Shown here: in pieces, positions 1 through 4,958 of the stretch
Position numbering within the stretch: position 1 is the stretch's first letter
How the letters are laid out: each line of letters opens with the position of its first letter
Origin: Nitrososphaerota archaeon
Lineage (GTDB): Archaea; Thermoproteota; Nitrososphaeria; Nitrososphaerales; Gagatemarchaeaceae
DNA length: 7,823 nt
Assembly: GCA_005877225.1 (NCBI GenBank)
Contig: VBPK01000086.1
Location: 1 to 7,823, forward strand
Reading direction: 5' to 3'
Notes under the pieces: generated by a model
What the model saw: the letters and a program-made list of their open reading frames with translations, nothing else
What the model was told of the DNA's origin: nothing
The model's database searches: none
Program-made: the position numbers and the translations under genes

Positions 1-690
1 TCCGCGGATGATACTCGCCGACGGCAAGAGATACAGTTTAGCCTCAAGTCAATTGTTGAAAGTTCCGACAAGTGGTTAGGGCGTCTCAGAGGGCGAGAAT
101 CGCGGGTCAGACTGGCCAGTTCGTTCTTAACCACAATTCTGGTTTTTGTGACAGTTGGCGCATCTGTCCTAGGTTTTGTTGTAAGCCAATACGGCTGGCC
201 GTATCTCACGGTTCTTTTTCAGGACAGGAATCTCGCCTATTCACTCGCGGGCACCGTCCTTCTCGCGGGACTGATCAGTGGCTCTGCAACATACTTCTTA
301 CTGAAGAGGAAGCACGACGCGCGACTGAAGGAGTTATCCTCTCTAATAACCGAAATGAAGAAGATAGAGGAAGAGCAGCAGAAGAAGGTGAACGGTGGGG
401 GTGGTGAAGGGATCACGGAGGACGCACTTTCCTTGGCAGATAAGATCGTGACGCTGCTTCCCGAATTGGTAAGGAGGAGAAATCAGGATTCTCTGCTCTT
501 CGGCGTAGTCGCCTTCATAGTCGCAGCTCTTGTCGGTCGTAATCTCGCGGTGGCAATCCTGGTTGGAGCAATGGTCTGGCTATACTTCAGTTACGAGACC
601 AGGAAGACGTACGAACAGGAGATCTCAAAGTTCGAAGAACAGAAGAGAGTCTTTGAGCAACGAAAGAAAGATTTCATAGAGACTCTGTGA
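1..690 (+). CDS. Membrane protein with coiled coils, 5' partial
   Basis: I do not recognise a named family. The frame is open from the first base of the window to the TGA at 688-690, giving 229 visible residues, so the gene almost certainly begins upstream. A GTG at 148 is the first start codon in frame, but it lies inside a hydrophobic segment and would cut that helix. Hydrophobic segments are at about residues 38-62, 78-101 and 164-198 (the last long enough for a hairpin of two helices around a GRN turn). Two charged, Glu/Lys-rich stretches likely form coiled coils: about 103-130, ending in a glycine linker GGGGEG, and about 200-227 at the C-terminus. The N-terminal visible part is rich in Arg. 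The stop overlaps the start of the next gene by 4 bases (GTGA), so the two are probably translationally coupled and may act together, for example as a membrane anchor or sensor with a DNA-binding partner. That role is inference only. Confidence 0.7.
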   Translation, partial: SADDTRRRQEIQFSLKSIVESSDKWLGRLRGRESRVRLASSFLTTILVFVTVGASVLGFVVSQYGWPYLTVLFQDRNLAYSLAGTVLLAGLISGSATYFLLKRKHDARLKELSSLITEMKKIEEEQQKKVNGGGGEGITEDALSLADKIVTLLPELVRRRNQDSLLFGVVAFIVAALVGRNLAVAILVGAMVWLYFSYETRKTYEQEISKFEEQKRVFEQRKKDFIETL

Positions 691-971
691 TTCTAGGATT
701 GGAAAAGCCGGACCTCTACGTGGTAGCTCGCTTTCTTGACATCATGTACAGGAACAGTTCGTCGATGAAAAAGACGAATATTCAGATGCTTTTGGGTGTC
801 AACTACCCGCGCTTCGTGGAGTACCTCGAATGGTTATTGAAACGCGGGCTCGTCGCAGTGAGCCTTGACGAAGAAAAGGCGGAGAGAATAATGTTAACAC
901 CCAAGGGGATTGATTCATACCACAGGTTCGTAGATTGGATTAAGGAAACGTTGGAGGGAGTAAAGATATGA
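687..971 (+). CDS. Small archaeal-type winged helix-turn-helix protein
   Basis: A 94-residue protein starting at GTG 687, which overlaps the TGA of the preceding membrane-protein gene. It looks like the archaeal stand-alone winged-helix family (HTH_45 / ArnR1-like type). A first helix at about residues 8-22 is followed by a helix at 28-37, a recognition helix at about 38-54 (with NYPRFVEYLEWLLKRGL), and a wing that ends in the typical LTPKGIDSY segment (70-78). Such proteins bind DNA as transcriptional regulators, often of nearby genes. There is no membrane segment or ligand domain. Coupling to the upstream membrane protein suggests a paired membrane/DNA-binding unit. Its own stop TGA (969-971) overlaps an ATG at 968 that is in frame with the oxidoreductase downstream, so all three may share one transcript. 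The target and signal are unknown. Confidence 0.75.
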   Translation: MILGLEKPDLYVVARFLDIMYRNSSSMKKTNIQMLLGVNYPRFVEYLEWLLKRGLVAVSLDEEKAERIMLTPKGIDSYHRFVDWIKETLEGVKI

Positions 972-1000
972 GCCTAACCCCTCCCCACTCTCTCCCCGAT

Positions 1001-1006
1001 AGGAGG
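1001..1006 (+). promoter_or_regulatory. Strong Shine-Dalgarno AGGAGG before the oxidoreductase
   Basis: AGGAGG is a near-perfect ribosome binding site, but its spacing is awkward. The ATG at 1010 is only 3 bases away, the ATG at 1022 is 15 bases away, and both are in frame with the oxidoreductase. The family start at ATG 1052 instead has a GGGGGG run at 1038-1043, 8 bases upstream. The site therefore leaves the true start open between 1010, 1022 and 1052. Confidence 0.4.
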
Positions 1007-1051
1007 CAGATGAATTTGGCTATGGTCAACCAAAAAAGGGGGGAACCACTA

Positions 1052-2038
1052 ATGAAAGCGGCTGTATGCACACGATACGGGCCTCCGGAAGTTCTTCAGC
1101 TCAGAGAGCTGGAGAAACCTACTCCCAAGGACGATGAAGTACTCGTAAGAGTCCATGCGGCAACAGTAACAGCAGGGGACTGTGAGCTGCGAAGTCTCAA
1201 ACTTCCTCTATCGTGGCAGCTCATTGCGCGAATAGGATTTGGTTTCAGGGGACCAAGAAAAAAAATACTAGGGCAAGAGCTAGCCGGGGAAATTGAATCA
1301 GTAGGCAAAGCTGTAAGACTGTTTAAGAAAGGTGACCAAGTCTTTGCATTTACCGGTCTTCGTCTTGGTGCTTGGGCTGAGTACAACTGTCTGCCTGAAA
1401 ATGGGTGGATGGCAATAAAACCGGCCAACATGACATATGAGGAAGCCGCCGCCGTCCCTGCTGGGGGACTTCATGCATTGCACTGTCTTAGAAAAGGAAA
1501 CATCGAGAGCGGACAGAAGGTTTTGATTTATGGTGCAGGCGGAACAGTAGGCACTGTTGCGGTGCAGCTCGCCAAATCATTCGGGGCGGAAGTGACCGCC
1601 GTGGATAACACGAGGAAATTAGACATGCTGCGCTCCATTGGTGCAGACAAGGTCATTGATTACACCAAAGCGGATTTTACCAAAAGCGGGGAGACCTATG
1701 ATGTTATTTTTGACGTGGTAGGCAAGAGTTCGTTCTCGGGCTGCATGAGGTCCCTGAAGGAAAAAGGATTCTATCTTTTGGGTAACCCTGGGTTGTCGCA
1801 GCAGGCTCGAGGACTATGGACTTTGATGAGGAGCAGCAAGAAAGTAATAGGTGGGACGGTGTCATATAGGGGTGAAGATCTGATCTTCCTCAAAGAGCTT
1901 ATTGAGGCGGGGAAGCTAAGATCGGCGATAGATAGACGCTATCCGTTGGAAGAAATTGTCGAAGCTCACAGGTATGTCGATACAGGACAAAAAAAGGGAA
2001 ATGTAGTCATAACTGTGGGACATAATGACAGAACCTAG
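1052..2038 (+). CDS. MDR-family NAD(P)-dependent oxidoreductase, zinc-independent (quinone reductase type)
   Basis: A 328-residue medium-chain dehydrogenase/reductase. The N-terminal GroES-like catalytic domain runs to about residue 125 and includes MKAAVCTRYGPPEVL at the start and the GQELAGEIESVG segment (74-85). The Rossmann domain holds the cofactor loop GAGGTVGTVA at 161-170 and an Asp (D185) at the end of the second strand, which hints at NAD over NADP. The structural-zinc cysteine cluster of classical alcohol dehydrogenases is absent, which fits the quinone oxidoreductase/enoyl reductase side of the superfamily. The substrate cannot be read from sequence. I chose ATG 1052 because the conserved N-terminus begins there. 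In-frame ATGs at 968 (overlapping the upstream TGA), 1010 and 1022 would add up to 28 non-conserved residues. By eye the gene uses more A-ending and AGA/AGG codons than the genes at the right end, so acquisition by transfer is possible but unproven. Confidence 0.88.
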   Translation: MKAAVCTRYGPPEVLQLRELEKPTPKDDEVLVRVHAATVTAGDCELRSLKLPLSWQLIARIGFGFRGPRKKILGQELAGEIESVGKAVRLFKKGDQVFAFTGLRLGAWAEYNCLPENGWMAIKPANMTYEEAAAVPAGGLHALHCLRKGNIESGQKVLIYGAGGTVGTVAVQLAKSFGAEVTAVDNTRKLDMLRSIGADKVIDYTKADFTKSGETYDVIFDVVGKSSFSGCMRSLKEKGFYLLGNPGLSQQARGLWTLMRSSKKVIGGTVSYRGEDLIFLKELIEAGKLRSAIDRRYPLEEIVEAHRYVDTGQKKGNVVITVGHNDRT

Positions 2039-2055
2039 GTTATTAGAAGAAAAGC

Positions 2056-2069
2056 GGCGTCCAGACGCC
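2056..2069 (+). terminator. Possible terminator hairpin after the oxidoreductase
   Basis: GGCGT (2056-2060) pairs with ACGCC (2065-2069) around the loop CCAG, 17 bases after the TAG stop. A moderately T-rich stretch (TGTTATTTCCTC) follows from about 2079. Archaeal termination depends mainly on T-rich tracts, so this is only suggestive. Confidence 0.25.
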
Positions 2070-2132
2070 CGCCATGTCTGTTATTTCCTCAGCACCAGAC
2101 CATCAACTTCGACGGTTCCCTTTTGCTCCTAT

Positions 2133-2146
2133 TGACATAGTTGTCA
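2133..2146. other. Dyad TGACA-N4-TGTCA in a convergent intergenic region
   Basis: TGACA (2133-2137) and TGTCA (2142-2146) form a perfect inverted repeat around TAGT. It sits between the 3' ends of two convergent genes, where an operator would be unusual. It may be a weak terminator hairpin or chance. The rest of the 165-base gap (2039-2203) shows no gene. Confidence 0.2.
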
Positions 2147-2203
2147 TGTTGTGAGCCAAGCCGCCCCTCGCACCGGTGATGCCGTCAACACTGGATAAGC
2201 GCT

Positions 2204-3010
2204 TTAGTGGCGCTCTTCATCGAACTTTCCAGCAACTTCCTTTGCCTGACGAGTGGCTGCCTCCACAGCGTTCATCATGCTCGTCCTAATCGAACCTTTC
2301 TCGAGTTCGCAGATCCCTGCGATCGTGGTGCCTGCGGGGGTGGTGACAGCGTCTCTGAGTTCCGCCGGGTGCATCTTCACCCGGTCAAGGAGGTTTGCGG
2401 TCCCCGTGAGCGTCTTTATCACAAGCTTGGATGCAATATCGCGAGGCATCCCTACCTTGAGACCCGCGCTGACCATCGCCTCAATCAGAATTGCGATGTA
2501 GGCTGGGCCGCTTCCGCTGAGGGCCGTCACCGCATCCATGAGATTCTCAGGAACTTCGAGATACTCTCCGAATGAGCCAAACACCGATTGCGTCACTCTG
2601 ATATCGTCTTTCGTCAGTCCGTCGCCAACTGAGTAGGCCGTGATCGCCTCGCCGACCGTGGCTGCGATGTTTGGCATGGCTCGCACGACCTTCGCCCCAG
2701 GAAGGGATGATTGGATCTTTCTGATTGAGATCGCTGCCATCAAGGAAATCACCAGCTTTCCCTCGACGAGATCAGCGATTTCTTCCAGGACACCCTTCGC
2801 GTCAGCCGCTTTGACCGCAAGGATGATCACGTCGGCGTTCCGCGCCGCGTCCTTGTTGATTCGAGTCACGTGCGTCTTTCCTGACTGAAGATGTTCAATG
2901 GTTGATATGTTTCTCTTCGTGACGAAGACCTTGGTGACGTCGGATAGCTCAGAGACTCGTCTCGCTACAGCCTCCCCGATCTTACCCGCACCTATCACGG
3001 CTATGATCAA
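2204..3010 (-). CDS. proC: Pyrroline-5-carboxylate reductase
   Basis: A 268-residue cytosolic enzyme that reduces 1-pyrroline-5-carboxylate to L-proline with NAD(P)H, the last step of proline biosynthesis. The length matches the family. The N-terminal Rossmann fold has the loop GAGKIG at residues 7-12, followed by the AVK segment near 65-67 and the conserved RAMPN at 110-114. The C-terminal helical dimerisation domain has ALSGSGPAY at 163-171 and the family signature at about 216-238, including TTPAGTTIAGICELE. The start is TTG at 3008-3010: the codon just before it is an in-frame TAA, and any later start would remove the first Rossmann strand. A GGAG lies 8 bases upstream on the same strand (3019-3022), with a TATA-like element at 3041-3047. 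No proA or proB is in the window, so proC stands alone here, convergent with the oxidoreductase gene. Confidence 0.96.
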   Translation of the reverse strand: MIIAVIGAGKIGEAVARRVSELSDVTKVFVTKRNISTIEHLQSGKTHVTRINKDAARNADVIILAVKAADAKGVLEEIADLVEGKLVISLMAAISIRKIQSSLPGAKVVRAMPNIAATVGEAITAYSVGDGLTKDDIRVTQSVFGSFGEYLEVPENLMDAVTALSGSGPAYIAILIEAMVSAGLKVGMPRDIASKLVIKTLTGTANLLDRVKMHPAELRDAVTTPAGTTIAGICELEKGSIRTSMMNAVEAATRQAKEVAGKFDEERH

Positions 3011-3040
3011 TTAACCGGCTCCAAGCCAGCGATATGCCGA

Positions 3041-3047
3041 CTTTTAA
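3041..3047 (-). promoter_or_regulatory. proC: TATA-like box for proC
   Basis: On the minus strand the sequence TTAAAAG is preceded by the purine-containing GGGACTG, which could act as a BRE. At the usual archaeal spacing of about 25 bases, transcription would start near 3018-3020, leaving a leader of roughly 8-10 bases before the TTG start. This is inferred from position and composition only. Confidence 0.35.
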
Positions 3048-3237
3048 CAGTCCCAGTGAGCGCACACCCGTAACCAGCCGTGAACTTCCGTTTCCCGAAT
3101 CGGTCTCTGCTTCGAGGCCACGGTCGATCGCTCCTGTGCCAGGTTTGAAAGACTCCAGCTCGGCTGGGGGCGAGTTCGATATCAAATCGACGAATCAGGA
3201 CCATACTAAGCTGATTTGGCTAGATATCTTGTCTTGT

Positions 3238-3258
3238 TAGGGTTCACTGCGTCTCGCT
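3238..3258 (+). repeat. Direct repeat copy 1, upstream of the small gene
   Basis: A 21-bp element beginning TAGGGTTCACTGCG matches the copy at 3877-3897 at 18 of 21 positions, and all three differences are C/T transitions. It ends 81 bases before the GTG start at 3340. The function is unknown: it could be a shared regulatory site, a remnant of insertion or duplication, or chance. Confidence 0.4.
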
Positions 3259-3314
3259 CTTGTCGCTGTTTCAACTAACCCGGCCGTCCTGAGGCGCGAA
3301 AATCGTGCTTAAGA

Positions 3315-3334
3315 AAGAGGAGTTTGGGCCTCTT
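3315..3334 (+). promoter_or_regulatory. Hairpin just before the GTG start, enclosing an SD-like run
   Basis: AAGAGG (3315-3320) and CCTCTT (3329-3334) form a perfect 6-bp stem around the loop AGTTTGGG, ending 5 bases before the GTG at 3340. The only purine-rich SD-like sequence, AGAGGAG, falls in the 5' arm and loop, at a linear distance too great for normal initiation. Folding could hide it or bring it closer. This is inference. Confidence 0.3.
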
Positions 3335-3339
3335 CCCCA

Positions 3340-3789
3340 GTGAACGGAGAGATAAAGGCGAAAACGAAGCACGGTGAGATTACGATTGACCAGCTGGCTG
3401 AGATTCAACCCGGGATGGCGCAGATCATGCAGGAGGTCGCCCACCGATATTACTACACCTATTACGCTGCCAAGGGTGGGAACTGGAAGCTGGCAGCGCA
3501 CGAACTCAAGTACCTTAGGGTCGCCTTGGGGGTAGCGAAGGTGACGCGGCCGAAGTTCACCGAGGACCTGACGGCTTTCGAAGGCGAGTACCTGACGCCA
3601 GTCCTCAAGGCTATTCAGAAACAGGATTGGAGCGAATTCGAAGCCGCGTACTTCGAGGGAATGAAAGGCTCGGACAGGTATCACGACAAGACAGGGCACG
3701 AGTACATTCGTTTTGTGCTGCCCAAGGACCCGCCGGCGCACATGTACTTTGGTCCCATGGAGAAGTTTCAGAGGAAGGAAGGCGAATGA
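3340..3789 (+). CDS. Small helical protein resembling a cytochrome-c-like family but without the heme motif
   Basis: A 149-residue soluble protein with no signal peptide or membrane segment. The start is GTG at 3340, the only start codon between an in-frame TAA at 3310-3312 and the conserved part. It is predicted to be mostly helical: MAQIMQEVAHRYYYTYYAAK (26-45), GNWKLAAHELKYLRVAL (47-63), a charged helix ending EYLTPVLKAIQKQDW (83-97), then EFEAAYFEGM (99-108). From memory the pattern resembles small c-type-cytochrome-like proteins of bacteria, with a Trp-Leu-Ala-x-x-Glu-Leu helix, a 'K.DW..F..AY' helix and then CxxCHxxTGHxxIR. Here that position reads SDRYHDKTGHEYIR (111-124): the His is kept but both Cys are missing, so covalent heme attachment is impossible. 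The C-terminal LPKDPPAHMYFGP also fits the family pattern. Whether it binds heme non-covalently or has another role is unknown. It stands alone, between divergent and convergent neighbours. Confidence 0.72.
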   Translation: MNGEIKAKTKHGEITIDQLAEIQPGMAQIMQEVAHRYYYTYYAAKGGNWKLAAHELKYLRVALGVAKVTRPKFTEDLTAFEGEYLTPVLKAIQKQDWSEFEAAYFEGMKGSDRYHDKTGHEYIRFVLPKDPPAHMYFGPMEKFQRKEGE

Positions 3790-3853
3790 ACGATGCGCCA
3801 CACTCCTCCTTGTTTGAGTCCTAGTCTTGCAGAAGATATAATCGGTCACGTTC

Positions 3854-3879
3854 ATGCCGGCATCTATGGCCGCACATAG
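3854..3879. terminator. Tandem palindromes between convergent genes
   Basis: ATGCCGGCAT (3854-3863) is a perfect 10-bp palindrome. Directly after it CTATG (3864-3868) and CATAG (3875-3879) form a stem around GCCGCA. They lie between the 3' ends of convergent genes (3789 and 3973) and could act as a bidirectional terminator, but no strong T tract follows. Confidence 0.25.
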
Positions 3880-3897
3880 GGTTCATTGCGCCTCGCC
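3877..3897 (+). repeat. Direct repeat copy 2, downstream of the small gene
   Basis: The second copy of the imperfect 21-bp element, beginning TAGGGTTCATTGCG, starts 88 bases after the stop of the gene at 3340-3789. It is in the same orientation as the copy at 3238-3258 and differs only by three C/T transitions. Sequence outside the 21 bases does not match, so this is not a larger duplication. Confidence 0.4.
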
Positions 3898-3972
3898 GAG
3901 ATGTCATCCGCATTTAATCCGCATGTCGAACGATAGTTGACGATCGGGGCCGAGCGGTTGGCGTCCAGGAGT

Positions 3973-4846
3973 CTACCGCGAAAATATCACATAGCTTGTG
4001 CCAAAAGTCCAAGGACCACTTCCGCAACTGCTTCCATTTTCCACCTCTATTTGCAGGGTAGAGGTGTCCAAAAGCTTCAGCAGCATGACTGTGACAGGCG
4101 AGGGCGCCGAGTAGGACGGCCCCACCAGGAATTTCGTTTCATAACAGTAGATTTTCCCGTCCGGAGTAATGTCGCCGGAGTTCCTGTTGACGAAACCAGA
4201 GGTAGCAAGGACGAAGGAGTACTTGCCGGGAGGCAGGGTCATGAGCGCTGTTCCTACCGAGAAGATGCCAATGGATGGCTTTACATTGTCGGGGCCCAAG
4301 TAGATGTTGTTCGCTTCCGCCACACACGCCGCCCCCGTCGCACTTTAGATCTGCGTGGGCGACGACCCGATTCCGATACTGAGATTCGGCCGAGAGGAGT
4401 TGTAGAGTCTTATCTAGTCCCTTTTGAATCTGTTTCAGCTGTTCAGGAAAAGGTCCGTCTGTCGCCCATTCGTCGACCCAGGCTACGCTGACGTTCTTGC
4501 CCTCGAGATGCGATACGAGGGCGTATCCGAAGTAGTCTGCTGCGCCCTGCTTCGCCGGATACTTCGCGTTGGAAATGGGTCCGATGTTCGTCGAGATTGT
4601 CGTTTTCAACTCTTGGAAATCAAAGGTGCGGAGAGCGGCAGAGAATGAACCGGAGTGGCTGCTGGTGAAGACAACGCTTCCGTTTTGACTTATGACGAGT
4701 GTATCCATGACTCCAGCTATCCCCCCGGTCTTCCTGAACTCCAGTGCAAGGCCTGAGGCCGTCGGGGTGTTTAGAGTCGAGGCGGCCAGAGTAAGGAGTA
4801 ACGACAAAGAGACCCCCGCTGCCAAGAGCGCAGTTCGACCTTTCAT
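3973..4846 (-). CDS. Secreted protein with emfourin-like domain, interrupted by an apparent frameshift
   Basis: One gene in two frames. From ATG 4846 the first frame gives a signal peptide (Lys/Arg, then a hydrophobic core at about residues 5-22), then a domain with RKTGGIAG (38-45), a strand with LVISQNGSVVF (50-60), AADYFGYAL (102-110), and a final helix LKQIQKGLDKTLQLL (137-151). The GG-x-AG start, the aD-x-F-x-Y strand and the closing helix resemble the emfourin-type protease-inhibitor fold. This is my reading of the pattern and is not confirmed. After K168-C169-D170 the first frame becomes Arg/His/Gln-rich nonsense and runs to 4139. The next frame continues sensibly from about 4324 to the TAG at 3973-3975 (GPDNVKPSIGIFSVG, LPPGKYSFVLATSGF, a beta-rich region with Cys). 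Dropping one base from the run of five C at 4332-4336 joins them into about 290 residues with four extracellular Cys in the second half. No clear SD precedes the ATG, so the leader is probably very short. Confidence 0.68.
4332..4336 (-). other. Likely frameshift site in a homopolymer
   Basis: The plus strand has CCCCC (GGGGG in the coding sense). Coding potential passes from one frame to the next at or just after this run. Removing one base reads D-G-A-A-C-V-A-E-A-N-N across the junction. The cause may be a homopolymer sequencing or assembly error, a genuine inactivating mutation, or, less likely, recoding. Confidence 0.6.
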
Positions 4847-4892
4847 TTACAGGTCAGGATTACGATTTCGCTGTTCTTTAGCCTAGTGCTTC

Positions 4893-4903
4893 GAACAGTG
4901 TTC
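4893..4903. promoter_or_regulatory. Palindrome GAACAGTGTTC upstream of the secreted-protein gene
   Basis: A perfect 5+1+5 palindrome lies 47-57 bases before the ATG at 4846. On the minus strand a weak TATA-like CTAAAGAA sits between it and the start, near 4873-4881. The position fits an operator just upstream of a promoter, but there is no other support. Confidence 0.25.
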
Positions 4904-4924
4904 TATGGATGCGAACGGCTGGTT

Positions 4925-4939
4925 CAGTCTTCGCGACTG
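4925..4939 (-). terminator. Possible hairpin terminator after the MFS gene
   Basis: CAGTC (4925-4929) pairs with GACTG (4935-4939) around a 5-base loop, about 20 bases past the MFS stop in the direction of transcription. No T-rich run follows, so read-through into the secreted-protein gene is possible. Confidence 0.25.
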
Positions 4940-4958
4940 TAGACCATTGAGAGCTTTC

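Larger units (their letters stand above)
3011..3339. other. Divergent intergenic region with no gene seen
   Basis: 329 bases between the starts of the divergent proC (-) and the small + strand gene. Short open frames on both strands have poor, Ser/Pro/Arg-rich composition and no recognisable motif, so I do not call them. The region holds the proC TATA-like box, a small hairpin TCGAT/ATCGA (3176-3180 with 3186-3190), the first copy of the 21-bp repeat (3238-3258) and the hairpin just before the GTG start (3315-3334). No tRNA cloverleaf was found. Confidence 0.5.

Noticed and set aside
2039..2203. tRNA or small RNA gene in the gap between the oxidoreductase and proC
   Set aside because: No T-arm consensus or cloverleaf was found on either strand, only short 5-bp hairpins.
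3034..3240. Possible small plus-strand gene in the divergent intergenic region
   Set aside because: Ser/Pro/Arg-rich, with no SD, and it would overlap the proC promoter. The evidence is too weak.
3271..3855. Minus-strand open frame of 194 codons opposite the small helical protein
   Set aside because: It is a shadow with Arg/Leu/Val/His bias and no recognisable motif. The plus-strand protein has a coherent helical pattern.
4323..4336. Programmed ribosomal frameshift in the secreted-protein gene
   Set aside because: There is no slippery heptamer or obvious downstream pseudoknot. A homopolymer error or a simple mutation is the simpler explanation.
3937..4491. Plus-strand open frame of 184 codons opposite the secreted-protein gene
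   Set aside because: Its composition is Arg-rich without motifs. The minus strand carries a signal peptide and sensible domains in the same place.
4893..4903. LexA-type SOS box reading of GAACAGTGTTC
   Set aside because: Gram-positive LexA boxes have GAAC-N4-GTTC. Here the spacer is three bases, and the surroundings look archaeal.
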